The notes beneath the pieces are model-generated. The model made no database searches and was not told the DNA's origin. It saw only the letters and a list, made by a program, of their open reading frames with translations. 64,000 bases of DNA from Mycobacteriaceae bacterium (GTDB taxonomy: Bacteria; Actinomycetota; Actinomycetes; Mycobacteriales; Mycobacteriaceae): positions 1-64,000 of the forward strand of contig JAFARC010000019.1 of assembly GCA_019245755.1 (NCBI GenBank). The letters are read 5' to 3'. Every line of letters starts with the position of its first letter. Positions within the stretch are counted from its first letter, which is position 1. Both the position numbers and the translations under genes were made by a program. Shown here piece after piece: positions 1 to 9,287 of the stretch.

Positions 1-438
1 CGCGAGTGGTTTCACTCCGGCAAGGCCGTCTACCACGTGACCGGCCCGAACGCCGCACAATTCGCCGGGACGCTGGAGCTGGGCTATCAGATCGGGTTCC
101 CGTGGTCGCTGGGGGTGGGTGTGAACTTCAGCTACACCACGCCGAACATCAACCTGGACCAGACCTCGATCGGGACGACCAACAACCTGGTCGTCACCTC
201 GCCGCCGCTGTTCCCCGGGGTGTCCATCTCGGCCGACCTGGGTAACGGGCCCGGCATCCAGGAGGTGGCGACGTTCTCGGTGGACGTGACCGGTCCCGAC
301 GGCGCGGTGGCGGTGTCCAACGCGCACGGCACCGTGACCGGTGCGGCCGGCGGGGTGCTGCTGCGCCCGTTCGCGCGGTTGATCTCCAAGGCCGGGGACA
401 GCGTCACCACCTACGGCGATCCCTGGAACATGAACTGA
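1..438 (+). CDS. MspA-family outer-membrane porin, C-terminal part (truncated by window start)
   Basis: This is the last 145 residues of an MspA-type octameric porin of the mycobacterial outer membrane, which lets small hydrophilic solutes through. The frame is open from the first base. Recognisable MspA blocks are REWFHSGKA at the window edge, GTLELGYQIGFPWSLGVG, FSYTTPN, FPGVSISADLGNGPG, AVSNAHGTVTGAAGG and the C-terminal TTYGDPWNMN. In MspA the constriction is made by two adjacent aspartates (D90/D91). Here the aligned stretch reads NINLDQTSI, so the second aspartate appears to be Gln and the loop is about two residues shorter. Such porins are absent from M. tuberculosis, so the host is another mycobacterium. 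The 5' end and promoter lie outside the window. Confidence 0.95.
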   Translation, partial: REWFHSGKAVYHVTGPNAAQFAGTLELGYQIGFPWSLGVGVNFSYTTPNINLDQTSIGTTNNLVVTSPPLFPGVSISADLGNGPGIQEVATFSVDVTGPDGAVAVSNAHGTVTGAAGGVLLRPFARLISKAGDSVTTYGDPWNMN

Positions 439-444
439 TCTGGC

Positions 445-480
445 GAAACCGGGTACCGGCGAAGAGATTTGACCGGTTTC
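445..480. terminator. inverted repeat after the porin gene, possible terminator
   Basis: A perfect 8-bp inverted repeat, GAAACCGG at 445-452 and CCGGTTTC at 473-480, begins six bases after the porin stop codon. The loop is about 20 nt and no T-tract follows. Mycobacterial terminators often lack a U-tract, so it could end the porin transcript. The long loop keeps this tentative. Confidence 0.35.
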
Positions 481-498
481 ATCCGGACTGCTGGCAAG

Positions 499-512
499 TA
501 GACTCGGCGGTG
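499..512 (+). promoter_or_regulatory. -10 hexamer TAGACT, leaderless promoter
   Basis: TAGACT at 499-504 fits the mycobacterial TANNNT -10 consensus and ends 7 nt before the GTG at 512. A transcript starting at that GTG would have no 5' UTR, which supports the chosen start. Confidence 0.45.
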
Positions 513-880
513 TGCAGACACGATTGCGCTACGAGCGGTGGTTTCTTCCGCTGTCGGTTCCGCTTGGTCTTGGGCCACGGCACAGCGAGGTCCGCGTCGA
601 CGACGACAACCTGCGCGTTCGGATGGGCTGGGGCTTCGCGGCTGATATCCCGCTGAGCTCGATCAAGGGCGCCGCGCCCAGTAACCGGCCGGTGACGGGA
701 TGGGGGGTGCACGGATTTGGCGGCGACTGGCTCGTCAACGGGTCCTCACGGGGAATCGTCGAGCTGAACATCGACCCCAAGGCGCGCGCACGCGTCCTCG
801 GCGTTCCGCTCCCGTTGAAGCGGCTGCGGATCAGCGTGGTCGAGCCCGAGGCGCTGATCCACGCGCTAACCCGACCATAG
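512..880 (+). CDS. conserved mycobacterial hypothetical protein, 122 aa
   Basis: A small soluble protein with no signal peptide or membrane segment and no family I can name with certainty. It starts with a basic, aromatic patch (RLRYERWFLPL) and has alternating hydrophobic strands such as LRVRMGW and LNIDPKARARVLGVPLPLKRLRISV, which suggests a compact beta-rich, PH-like fold. The GTG at 512 was chosen because a TANNNT hexamer lies 7 nt upstream. It stands alone between the porin and the iron enzyme, both on the same strand, with a 35-nt gap to the next gene. Function unknown. Confidence 0.75.
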   Translation: MQTRLRYERWFLPLSVPLGLGPRHSEVRVDDDNLRVRMGWGFAADIPLSSIKGAAPSNRPVTGWGVHGFGGDWLVNGSSRGIVELNIDPKARARVLGVPLPLKRLRISVVEPEALIHALTRP

Positions 881-915
881 TTTGACGGGTTCCAGATTTC
901 GGGTAGAGAAACCCC

Positions 916-1926
916 ATGACCTTGGCATCGACCTCCGCAGAGCCGACGCTGCCGCGGCCGCTAGGGCCGCTGTCGGCGGCGGTTCTCGGGCAGCTGGCCG
1001 GCACTCCGTCCATGGCCGCCGTTGCCGCTCCTGTAGGTGACTGGGACCCGTACGGTCTTGACCTGCAGCTGGCGCTGTACACCTGCTACGAACTGCATTA
1101 CCGCGGCTTTGCCGGCGTGGATGCCGCCTGGGAATGGCACCCGCCGCTGCTGGCGTTGCGGGCGCAGCTGGAGGACACGTTCATCGACCAGGTCCGCCGC
1201 GACGTCGGTGATGTCGGCGGCAGCGACACCGCGGCCGCCGAAATGGCCGCATTGTCGGTGGAACCCGTCGACGGCGAAGGGCCGTCGTATTACCTTCGCG
1301 ACGAGGGCACGTGGGAGCAGATGTGCGAATATTTCGTGCACCGCTCGCTGTACCACCTCAAAGAGGCCGACCCCCATGCCTGGGCGATTCCCCGGCTGAC
1401 GGGTCAGGCGAAGGCTTCGTTCGTCGCCGTCGAATTCGACGAATACGGCGGCGGCCGCGGCGAACACGTCCACCAGCAGCTGTACGCCGACCTGCTGGCC
1501 GCCGCCGGACTCGACGACTCCTACCTCGGCTACCTCGACGCCGTGCCCGGCGCGACGCTCGCCACGGTGAATCTGATGTCGTACTTCGGGCTGCATCGAT
1601 CCATGCGTGCCGCGGCCATCGGCCATTTCGCAGCGACGGAGATCACGTCGTCGCCCGGGTCGCGCCGGCTCGTGGACGCGCTCGAGCGGATGGGTGCGCC
1701 GCCGGCCTGCATCCGGTTCTATCACGAGCATGTCGAGGCCGACGCGGTGCACGAGCAGATCGTTCGCAGCGACGTCGTCGGTGATTTGGTGGCGCGGGAA
1801 CCACACCTCGACCGCATGGTGGTGTTCGGCATGCGGGCGCGCGACGTCGTCGAGAACCGGCTGGCCGACCACATCATGGCTCGCTGGCGGGCCGGGCAGA
1901 CCTCGCTACGCCGAGCGTTGCGTTGA
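916..1926 (+). CDS. iron-containing redox enzyme of the haem-oxygenase-like diiron (HDO) fold, 336 aa
   Basis: An all-helical protein of the haem-oxygenase-like superfamily, whose members bind a diiron centre and carry out oxygen-dependent chemistry. Possible metal ligands visible in helices are Glu59 (CYELHY), Glu173/Glu176 (VEFDEY), His184/His186 (EHVHQQ), Glu242, and the cluster His270-Glu271-His272, Glu274 and His279 (FYHEHVEADAVHE). Length and ligand spacing fit the family annotated as iron-containing redox enzyme. The 3' end overlaps the convergent CDGSH gene by 21 bp. A CDGSH [2Fe-2S] protein next door suggests an electron-transfer partnership, but that is inference and the substrate is unknown. 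Confidence 0.85.
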   Translation: MTLASTSAEPTLPRPLGPLSAAVLGQLAGTPSMAAVAAPVGDWDPYGLDLQLALYTCYELHYRGFAGVDAAWEWHPPLLALRAQLEDTFIDQVRRDVGDVGGSDTAAAEMAALSVEPVDGEGPSYYLRDEGTWEQMCEYFVHRSLYHLKEADPHAWAIPRLTGQAKASFVAVEFDEYGGGRGEHVHQQLYADLLAAAGLDDSYLGYLDAVPGATLATVNLMSYFGLHRSMRAAAIGHFAATEITSSPGSRRLVDALERMGAPPACIRFYHEHVEADAVHEQIVRSDVVGDLVAREPHLDRMVVFGMRARDVVENRLADHIMARWRAGQTSLRRALR

Positions 1927-2124
1927 CGGTTCGGCGCGCCGGCGAAGCCGGTGGCTGGTGTCGCACAGCGGATAGCTCTTGCTGCGCCGACATGCGCAGA
2001 TCGCGACCATGAATCGATCCGATTCCACCACCGTGCCGTCCGGTAGTTCGATGCGCACCGGCCCTTCGACTAGCACCGGACCGTTGGGCACGACGCGGAC
2101 CAGGCGATGCTTGGCGCTGCTCAC
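1906..2124 (-). CDS. CDGSH-type [2Fe-2S] iron-sulfur protein, 72 aa
   Basis: A very short soluble protein made almost entirely of one CDGSH (mitoNEET-like) domain. The 3Cys-1His cluster ligands are Cys43, Cys45, Cys54 and His58 in CACRRSKSYPLCDTSH. Proteins of this class hold a redox-active [2Fe-2S] cluster used for electron or cluster transfer. The start is a GTG at 2124 inside GTGA, overlapping the stop of the upstream methyltransferase by 4 nt, so the two are translationally coupled. The tail overlaps the convergent HDO gene by 21 bp. A longer in-frame extension upstream exists but is antisense to the methyltransferase frame and was rejected. Confidence 0.9.
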   Translation of the reverse strand: MSSAKHRLVRVVPNGPVLVEGPVRIELPDGTVVESDRFMVAICACRRSKSYPLCDTSHRLRRRAEPSTQRSA

Positions 2125-2831
2125 CGGTTCTTGTCCGCCCTGATGACCACCAGCTGCTCTTCGCGCCGCCCCCGCGGCAGCCGGCCGATGCTCTCCAGCC
2201 ACTGCGCCCGCGCGGTCAGCACCGGACCGAACGGAACCAGTTGCCACATCACGATTTCGGCGTCCAGCCCGGCCGTCCTCAGCGCAGCGAGCGATTGTTC
2301 GACCCCGGCAAATTCCGAATGCACCACCAGCATCGAGCCACCGTCGGTCAGCAGGTCCGGCGCCGCCGCGCACAGTGGGTCCAGCACCATGCGACCATCG
2401 TGGCCGGCATTCCAAGCGCGCGCCGGTCCGGCTTCCGACGGGATTATCTCGGTGTTGGCCTGCGGACCGGTGGGCACATACGGTGGGTTGGACACCACGA
2501 CGTTGAAAGGCCCGCGGGCCTGTGCATCGGCCAGCGAGCCGACGTGGACGTTCACCTGCACGCCCGCCGAATCCGCGTTGGCCCGCGAGCACCGCACGGC
2601 GAGCGGGCAAATGTCGAACGCGGTCACGCTCAATGCCCCAAGCTGGGCGGCGGCCACCGCCACGACGCCGCTACCGGTACACAGATCCAGCACATGACGC
2701 CTCGGCGCCAAATTTGTCTGGTGCAGCGCCTCGACCAGCAGTCGGGAGTCGTGTTGCGGTGTGTACACGCCGGGGTCCGTGACGACGATCTCGAAAGCGT
2801 CCGGATATGTGTCCGGACATGTGATTGTCAA
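2121..2831 (-). CDS. PrmC/HemK2-like SAM-dependent methyltransferase, about 236 aa
   Basis: A class I methyltransferase of the HemK2/MTQ2 (PrmC-related) type, whose members methylate the glutamine of release factors or other proteins. From the chosen start, SAM motif I is DLCTGSG at residues 49-55 and the family catalytic motif NPPY is at 115-118, within VVSNPPYVPTG. The N-terminal region GVYTPQHDSRLL also fits the family. The start is uncertain: no ATG or GTG lies near the homologous N-terminus, and a TTG at 2831 gives a normal family length. The frame stays open further upstream but would run into the divergent gene. The last 4 nt overlap the CDGSH gene. Confidence 0.8.
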   Translation of the reverse strand: MTITCPDTYPDAFEIVVTDPGVYTPQHDSRLLVEALHQTNLAPRRHVLDLCTGSGVVAVAAAQLGALSVTAFDICPLAVRCSRANADSAGVQVNVHVGSLADAQARGPFNVVVSNPPYVPTGPQANTEIIPSEAGPARAWNAGHDGRMVLDPLCAAAPDLLTDGGSMLVVHSEFAGVEQSLAALRTAGLDAEIVMWQLVPFGPVLTARAQWLESIGRLPRGRREEQLVVIRADKNR

Positions 2832-3005
2832 CGCTGGCTCGCAGTCATCATGGTGGCCTTTCGACAGTCGTTGTCGGGATCTGGTCGGTAGTCCGAATTC
2901 AGCAACCTGTGAATGCCCTCCGGCGCTACCTGCCAAACCCCCGCGGAGGTTGGCGGCAGTTCCGACTCCCGTTTGCTCGGGCCGACAACCGGGCATTCGT
3001 GCGGC

Positions 3006-3671
3006 GTGGATGCTTCTGACCTTCTCGCCCTGCCGTTGAAGCTGGGATCTGCGATCCGCCGCCGCCGTGTCTTCCATCCCGTCGGTGTGATGGCGCGCGG
3101 AAGCCTGGAGAGACTGGCACCGCCGGGGGAGGGATTACCCGTCGAGTCGTCCGACGTGGTGGCACGGGTGTCCAAGGGTGTCGGCCTTCCCGGCGCGCTT
3201 CCCGATATCGCCGGGTTGGCCGTGCGCATTCCTCCGCGGCCGTTCGCCGCCACGCCGTGGGACCTGCTGCTCGCCTCGGCCGTCGCGCGTGTGGTGCTGC
3301 TGCCGGTCACCTCGTGGTCGGACGTGTCGTTGTCGAGTCTGATGCCGCTACGCCACCAGGACGGCTACTGGTGGGTGGGCGCTCGCCTGGTCACCGAGAT
3401 CGACGATGCGGGACTGTCGCTCGACAGCATCCGCCGACAGATTAGTCACGGCGGCGTTCAGTTCGATCTCCAACAGGCTTGTGGCAGAGCGCCTTTTCAA
3501 CCGCTGGCGCGTCTGTCGCTCAGCGAGTTGGCCGTCGGTGACGCATCGCACGACGTCGCATTCGACCCGTCGATCCACAGCGCACCCGACGTCCGCCTGG
3601 CCCCGGAATGGTTGACCGACTTGCGCCGCCGCGCGTACCAGCGCAGCCGGGAGGGCCGCGCCGCCGACTGA
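3006..3671 (+). CDS. conserved mycobacterial hypothetical protein, 221 aa
   Basis: A soluble protein of unknown function that begins with a basic stretch (KLGSAIRRRRVFHP). It contains RVSKGVGLPG and a DIAGLAVRIPP segment that loosely resembles the core of haem catalase-like proteins, but I see no complete catalase active site, so no enzyme name is given. The GTG at 3006 was taken because the conserved-looking sequence starts there; upstream in-frame codons overlap the divergent methyltransferase promoter region. It converges on the LLM oxidoreductase with a 13-nt gap. Confidence 0.7.
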   Translation: MDASDLLALPLKLGSAIRRRRVFHPVGVMARGSLERLAPPGEGLPVESSDVVARVSKGVGLPGALPDIAGLAVRIPPRPFAATPWDLLLASAVARVVLLPVTSWSDVSLSSLMPLRHQDGYWWVGARLVTEIDDAGLSLDSIRRQISHGGVQFDLQQACGRAPFQPLARLSLSELAVGDASHDVAFDPSIHSAPDVRLAPEWLTDLRRRAYQRSREGRAAD

Positions 3672-3684
3672 CAGCGACTTTCGG

Positions 3685-4671
3685 CTACTTGGCAGCTTCG
3701 CGAAGCTTGTCCAGTAGTGGCTTGGCCGCCTCGGAGAGGAATCTGTCCTGGGTTTCGTCGCCGATCTGCACCAGGGCGATATCGGTGAACCCAGCCTCCC
3801 AATACGCGCTGACCGACTCCACGATCGCGTCGAGGTCCGGGCCGCACGGGATGTTGTCGGCGACGTCGTCGGGGCTTACGAATGAAGTGGCGGCGGCGAA
3901 CCCGGCGGTGGTGGGCAGGTCGGCATTCACCCCCCAACCGCCACCGAACCAGCGGAACTGGTCGTGGGCGCGCCGGATCGCTGCATCGCGATCGGTATCC
4001 CAGCACACCGGGATCTGACCGATCACCCGCTCCCCGTGCGGCAAGCCCGTCGCTTGACGTGTGTGATGCCACGCCTCCACCAGGTCCTTTTTCGGCTCGA
4101 CAGCGATCATGTGGTCGCCCAGCGGCGCGAACATCTCCACCGATTTCTTGCCCGATACCGCGACACCGATCGGCACGGGTGTCTCGGGAACGTCCCACAG
4201 CCGCGCCGAATCGACCTGGAAGTGCTCGCCCTTCCAGCTGACGAGTTCCCCGCCGAACAGCTCACGGATGATTTCGATCGCCTCCCGCAGCATCTCGTGC
4301 CGTCGGTCAACGGTGGGCCACCCCCGACCCACAACGTGTTCGTTGAGGTTTTCCCCGGCGCCCAGGCCCAACGTGAACCGCCCGTCGGCGAGGATCTGCA
4401 ACGTTGCGGCCTGCTGTGCGACGACCGCAGGGTGGTAACGCATGATCGGGCATGTCACGTAGGTGAACAACTCCACCCGATCGGTGGCGTGCGCCACCGC
4501 GCCGAGCATTGTCCAGGCGTTCGGGGCGTGTCCCTGAGCAGCCAGCCAGGGGAAGTAGTGGTCGCTGGACACCTCGAAGTCGAATCCGACGTTTTCCGCC
4601 GAAACCGCGTAACGCACAAGCTCTTTCGGGCCGCTTTGCTCCGTCATCAGGGTGTAACCAAACCGAGTCAT
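3685..4671 (-). CDS. LLM-class F420-dependent oxidoreductase (TIGR03557-like), 328 aa
   Basis: A TIM-barrel luciferase-like monooxygenase-family enzyme related to F420-dependent glucose-6-phosphate dehydrogenase, so it probably uses F420 or F420H2. Typical blocks are FDFEVSSDHYFPWL near the N-terminus, ELFTYVTCPIMRYHPAVVAQ, and FTLGLGAGENLNEHVVG, the family's cofactor-binding region. Length is normal. It starts at an ATG at 4671, with 36 nt to the yqeY gene further downstream on the same strand of the window map. The natural substrate cannot be read from sequence. The genus is rich in paralogues, so no gene symbol is given. Confidence 0.88.
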   Translation of the reverse strand: MTRFGYTLMTEQSGPKELVRYAVSAENVGFDFEVSSDHYFPWLAAQGHAPNAWTMLGAVAHATDRVELFTYVTCPIMRYHPAVVAQQAATLQILADGRFTLGLGAGENLNEHVVGRGWPTVDRRHEMLREAIEIIRELFGGELVSWKGEHFQVDSARLWDVPETPVPIGVAVSGKKSVEMFAPLGDHMIAVEPKKDLVEAWHHTRQATGLPHGERVIGQIPVCWDTDRDAAIRRAHDQFRWFGGGWGVNADLPTTAGFAAATSFVSPDDVADNIPCGPDLDAIVESVSAYWEAGFTDIALVQIGDETQDRFLSEAAKPLLDKLREAAK

Positions 4672-4707
4672 GCGGGTCGGATACCCCGGTGAAGGGCACT
4701 CAAACGG

Positions 4708-5172
4708 CTACAGACGCGCCTTCACCGCCGCGGAGATACGCGCCCCGTCGGCTTTACCCGCGGCCAGCGCCGTCGCGGCCTTCATCACCTGCCCCATTTG
4801 CCGCATCGTTGGCCGCTCCCCGAGCTGCTCGGCAACCTCGGCCAGCGCGGTGTCGACCACGTCGGCCACTTCTGCGTCGGTGAGCGGCGTCGGCAGGTAC
4901 CCGTCGATCACCTGGGCTTCCGCGCGTTCGTTGGCCGCGAGCTCACCGCGGCCATTCTCGGTGTAGATCTCGGCGGCTTCCCCCCGCTTCCTGGACTCGC
5001 GGGCCAGCACTTTGAGCACCTCGGAATCGGAGAGTTCCCGCGCCTGCTTGCCGGACACCTCCTCGTTCTGGAGCGCTGCCAGCAACATCCGCAGCGTCGC
5101 CGTGCGCAACTTGTCCTGGGTCTTCATCGCTTCGGTCAAGTCAGACCGCAGTCGGGCCTTCAGTTCCGCCAT
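4708..5172 (-). CDS. GatB/YqeY domain protein, 154 aa (Rv3688c-like)
   Basis: A stand-alone YqeY protein, related to the tail domain of the amidotransferase subunit GatB, which may act on tRNA. Helical sequence runs from MAELKARLRSDLTEAMK through RMLLAALQNEEV and ends with the family signature RPTMRQMGQVMKA and a final KADGARISAAVKARL. The ATG at 5172 gives 154 residues, the same length I recall for Rv3688c. The frame is open far upstream but there it is antisense to the Pro-rich membrane protein, so the long version was rejected. It is divergent from that gene across 96 nt. Confidence 0.92.
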   Translation of the reverse strand: MAELKARLRSDLTEAMKTQDKLRTATLRMLLAALQNEEVSGKQARELSDSEVLKVLARESRKRGEAAEIYTENGRGELAANERAEAQVIDGYLPTPLTDAEVADVVDTALAEVAEQLGERPTMRQMGQVMKAATALAAGKADGARISAAVKARL

Positions 5173-5268
5173 ACGCGCCGACGCTACGCCGCAGTGCGGT
5201 TGCCCACACCCGCGCCCGTGCCGCGCAGAGGTTTGCCAATTGTTCAACCGGTGGCCAGGATGGTCGGC

Positions 5269-6516
5269 ATGACCAACGCCGACGGGGAGGTTCCTCCGGC
5301 GGCCCAGCCGTCCCCGCCGCCGATCGGTCACCAGGCATACCCACCGTCCGGCTATCCGCCAACCGCCTATCCTCTGCTTGGATATGGACCGACGCAGGGA
5401 TACAGCCCCCAGCTGCCGCCGCCGTATCCCCCACCGCCGCCGCCGTATCCCCCACCGCCGCCGTGGTATCCCCCACCGCCGCCGCCCTATCCCCCACCGT
5501 CCGCGTATCCCCCGCCTGGCTACGGCTCCCCGCCGCTTCAGCCCGCACTCCAACCCGGCGTCATCCCGCTGCGGCCGCTGACACTCAGCGACATCTTCAA
5601 CGGCGCCGTGGCCTACATCCGGGCCAATCCCAAAGCCACGCTTGGCTTGACGACGATCGTGGTGCTCGCTACCCAGATCATCGCGCTGATCTTTCAAGTC
5701 GCCCCACTCGCGGCGACCGGCGAATTGAGGTCGCTGCGCGGTGAGCAGGGGTCGAATGCCGCCCTCCTCGGATCGTCGGTGGCGGGGATAGCCAGCCTCG
5801 TCGCCACCGGCCTGTCGGCGATCCTGTTGAGCGGCATGCTGACCGTCGTCATCGGTCGCGCGGTGTTCGGCGCGCACATCACGATCGGTGAAGCCTGGGA
5901 AAAAGTTCGTGGTCGGCTGGTGACGCTGATCGGTCTCACCGCGCTTGAGGCCGCCGGTGCTGCGGTATTGATCGGCGCGGTGGTGTTCGTGATCGTGGCG
6001 GTCGCAAACGCCGCCGGCGGCGGTGCGGCATGGGTCGTCGGCATCCCGCTGGGGATCGCGCTGATCGTCGCGCTGGCTTACCTGGGCACCATCCTCAGCT
6101 TCGCGCCGGTGGCGATCGTGCTGGAGCGGCTGCCGGTATTCCGCGCGATCACCCGGTCGTTTACGTTGGTGCGCGGCTCGTTCTGGCGGGTGTTCGGCAT
6201 CCGGCTGCTCGCCGCGGTGGTGGCGGGCCTGATAGCCAACGCGGTGGCGATCCCGTTTACGGTCGCCGGTCAGGTGCTCACGATCGGCGTGTCGTCCACG
6301 GGACCCGTCCTTGTCGCGGTGGTGCTGCGGGCCGTCGGCAGCGCGATCGGCCAGATCATCACCGCCCCGTTCAGCGCCGGCGTGGTCGTGCTGTTGTACA
6401 CCGACCGCAGGATCAGGGCCCACGCGTTCGACCTCGTCCTGCAGACCGGCGCGGTGGTCGCGCCAGCCGGCCCCGTGGGATCCACCGACGACCTCTGGTT
6501 GATCCAGCACCCCTAG
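5269..6516 (+). CDS. Pro-rich multi-pass membrane protein (Rv3689-like), 415 aa
   Basis: About 100 N-terminal residues are dominated by Pro and Tyr (repeats of YPPPPP), followed by a membrane domain with roughly five to six hydrophobic segments, for example TTIVVLATQIIALIF and VAVVLRAVGSAIGQIITAPF. The membrane part resembles the glycerophosphoryl diester phosphodiesterase membrane-domain family, but no enzyme site is seen. ATG 5269 has CAGGA 8 nt upstream; an ATG at 5260 is the alternative. It heads a plus-strand series with DUF4129, DUF4350, moxR and DUF58, in the same order as Rv3689-Rv3693. Function unknown. Confidence 0.85.
   Translation: MTNADGEVPPAAQPSPPPIGHQAYPPSGYPPTAYPLLGYGPTQGYSPQLPPPYPPPPPPYPPPPPWYPPPPPPYPPPSAYPPPGYGSPPLQPALQPGVIPLRPLTLSDIFNGAVAYIRANPKATLGLTTIVVLATQIIALIFQVAPLAATGELRSLRGEQGSNAALLGSSVAGIASLVATGLSAILLSGMLTVVIGRAVFGAHITIGEAWEKVRGRLVTLIGLTALEAAGAAVLIGAVVFVIVAVANAAGGGAAWVVGIPLGIALIVALAYLGTILSFAPVAIVLERLPVFRAITRSFTLVRGSFWRVFGIRLLAAVVAGLIANAVAIPFTVAGQVLTIGVSSTGPVLVAVVLRAVGSAIGQIITAPFSAGVVVLLYTDRRIRAHAFDLVLQTGAVVAPAGPVGSTDDLWLIQHP
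5418..5516 (+). repeat. in-gene Pro/Tyr codon repeats
   Basis: Imperfect 18-21 bp units built on CCGCCGTATCCCCCACCG encode runs of YPPPPP in the membrane protein's N-terminus. Such tracts can vary in copy number between strains. Confidence 0.8.
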
Positions 6517-6517
6517 C

Positions 6518-7171
6518 ATGCCGATGGTGATCGTCGACCGCGACCCCGCTCATGACGCGGCCCAACGCGAACTGTCCAAACCGATCTATGCCAAGGAGTC
6601 TGTGCAACAACGGTTTTCGGACTGGCTTGACGACTTCATCTACCGGCTGGCGATGAAAGGTTCGTCGGTTCCCGGCGGCTGGCTGACGATCGCGGTGCTG
6701 ATCACGTTGCTGGCAGTTGCGGTGGTGATCGCCATCCGCGTCGCGCGCCGCACGATGCGAACCGGTCGCGGCACCGGTGATCAGTTGTTCGGCGCCACCG
6801 TGCTCAGTGCCGCCGAACACCGTGCCGCCGCACAACATTCTGCTGCAGCGGCGCATTGGGCGGCCGCGATCCGCCACCGACTGCGAGCGGTTGCGCGTCA
6901 ACTGGAGGAGTGCGGCGTGCTCAACCCGATGCCCGGCCGAACGGCGAACGAACTTGCTCGCGACGCGAGCCGGTCGATGCCCGAGCTGCGCGCCGAATTG
7001 GTTGGCGCGGCAACGGCCTTCAACGACGTGACCTACGGGGAACGGCCCGGTACAGAAACCGCGTATCGGATGATCGCCGATCTGGACCAACGGCTGCTCT
7101 CCCGACGTTTGGCGCCGGCATCCGGCGCACCATCGGACGCACCCGATGACTTGTGGGCCGAGGTGCGGTGA
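6518..7171 (+). CDS. DUF4129 domain membrane protein (Rv3690-like), 217 aa
   Basis: A single-pass membrane protein. A cytoplasmic N-terminal helix is followed by one membrane span (about residues 53-73, WLTIAVLITLLAVAVVIAIR) and a C-terminal DUF4129 domain. That domain carries the usual alternating basic helix (AAAIRHRLRAVARQLEECG) and RTANELARD block. It starts one base after the stop of the preceding gene and ends in GTGA shared with the DUF4350 gene, so the genes are coupled. DUF4129, DUF4350, MoxR and DUF58 commonly cluster and are thought to act together in envelope-linked complex maturation; that role is inferred from other systems. Confidence 0.88.
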   Translation: MPMVIVDRDPAHDAAQRELSKPIYAKESVQQRFSDWLDDFIYRLAMKGSSVPGGWLTIAVLITLLAVAVVIAIRVARRTMRTGRGTGDQLFGATVLSAAEHRAAAQHSAAAAHWAAAIRHRLRAVARQLEECGVLNPMPGRTANELARDASRSMPELRAELVGAATAFNDVTYGERPGTETAYRMIADLDQRLLSRRLAPASGAPSDAPDDLWAEVR

Positions 7172-8312
7172 GCACTGCAGCGCCGGTTGGCGACGCCGCC
7201 CCGCCCATCACCCAGCGCTGGCGGACCTGGCGATGGGTGCTGCTGGCTCTGCTGGTCATCGTCGCGGTGGCCGCGATCGGCACCTATCTGACTGCGCCGC
7301 GCAAGGGTGGGCGGATGGACGCTGATTCCACCGCACCTGAGGGCGCGCATGCGCTCACTGCACTGTTACGCGATCGCGGAATCGATGTCGTCGTGGCCCG
7401 CAACATCGATGATGTGGAGAAGGCGGCGCGCCCCGATTCCCTGCTGCTGGTGGCCGAAAGCTTTTTTCTGGTCAGCGACGACATCGTGCATCGGCTCGCC
7501 GACGTTCCGGGTGATCGCCTGCTCGTCGAGCCCGTGACCACCCTCCGCGAGGTGCTCGCCCCGGCGATCCGGGTCACCAGCGACAACACGATGGGCGGTG
7601 ACCCTGGCTGCGACCTGCCCGAGGCTGTCCGCGCCGGGAGCGTGGAGTTCGGGCCCAGCCCCACCTACCAAGCGGCTGCCGACACCCCGGTGACCCGCTG
7701 CTACGACGGGGCCGTCGTGCGATACCACGATGGTGACCGCACCGTTACCGCGGTCGCCGGCAGCGACTTCATGACGAACACCGGATTGCTTAAGGAAGGC
7801 AACGCCGCCCTCGCCATGAACCTCGCCGGTCAGCAGCGGCGCCTCATTTGGTACGCGCCGCAACGCATTGAAGGCGAGAAGTCGCGCGCCACGGATATCG
7901 CCGACCTGATACCCGACAACGTCGTCTGGATGATCTTGCAGCTTGCCGTGGTCGTGGTGTTGATGGCGTGGTGGCGCGGTCGACGCCTGGGTCCATTAAT
8001 CGCGGAGAACCTGCCGGTGGTGGTGCGGGCCTCGGAGACGGTCGAGGGCCGCGGCGCGCTGTACCGGTCACGGCGGGCCCGCGACCGGGCCGCCGATGCG
8101 CTGCGGACCGCCGCGCTGCAGCGGATGGTGCCACGCCTGGGCCTCGGTTCCACCGCCGACCCGTCGGCGGTGGTCGGCGCGGTCGCCGAACGCAGCCGCG
8201 AAAGCCACGACGCCGTCCAGCACACTCTTTACGGTCCCCCGCCGGTGACCGACACCGATTTGGTCAACCTCGCCCGCGAACTCGACGACATCGAAAGAAA
8301 GGTCGCAGACTC

Positions 8313-8316
<4 letters not shown>
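7168..8316 (+). CDS. DUF4350 domain membrane protein (Rv3691-like), 382 aa
   Basis: An N-terminal span (about residues 20-42) is followed by an extracytoplasmic DUF4350 domain related to the GATase-like fold, with DADSTAPEGAHALTALLRDRG near its start. A second hydrophobic segment (VVWMILQLAVVVVLMAWW) precedes a cytoplasmic tail rich in Arg and Ala. Its GTG start overlaps the DUF4129 stop by 4 nt, and its own stop overlaps the moxR start by 4 nt (GTGA in both cases). This tight coupling suggests equimolar production of one membrane complex with the MoxR ATPase. No catalytic residues are evident. Confidence 0.88.

Positions 8317-9283
<967 letters not shown>

Positions 9284-9287
<4 letters not shown>

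Noticed and set aside
2125..2610. Long N-terminal extension of the CDGSH frame
   Set aside because: It is antisense-like shadow of the methyltransferase on the same strand in another frame; the GTG at 2124 with a 4-nt overlap gives the correct family size.
5173..6519. 450-codon upstream extension of the YqeY frame
   Set aside because: It lies opposite the Pro-rich membrane protein, is full of His/Arg/Asp shadow sequence, and YqeY has its normal 154-residue length without it.
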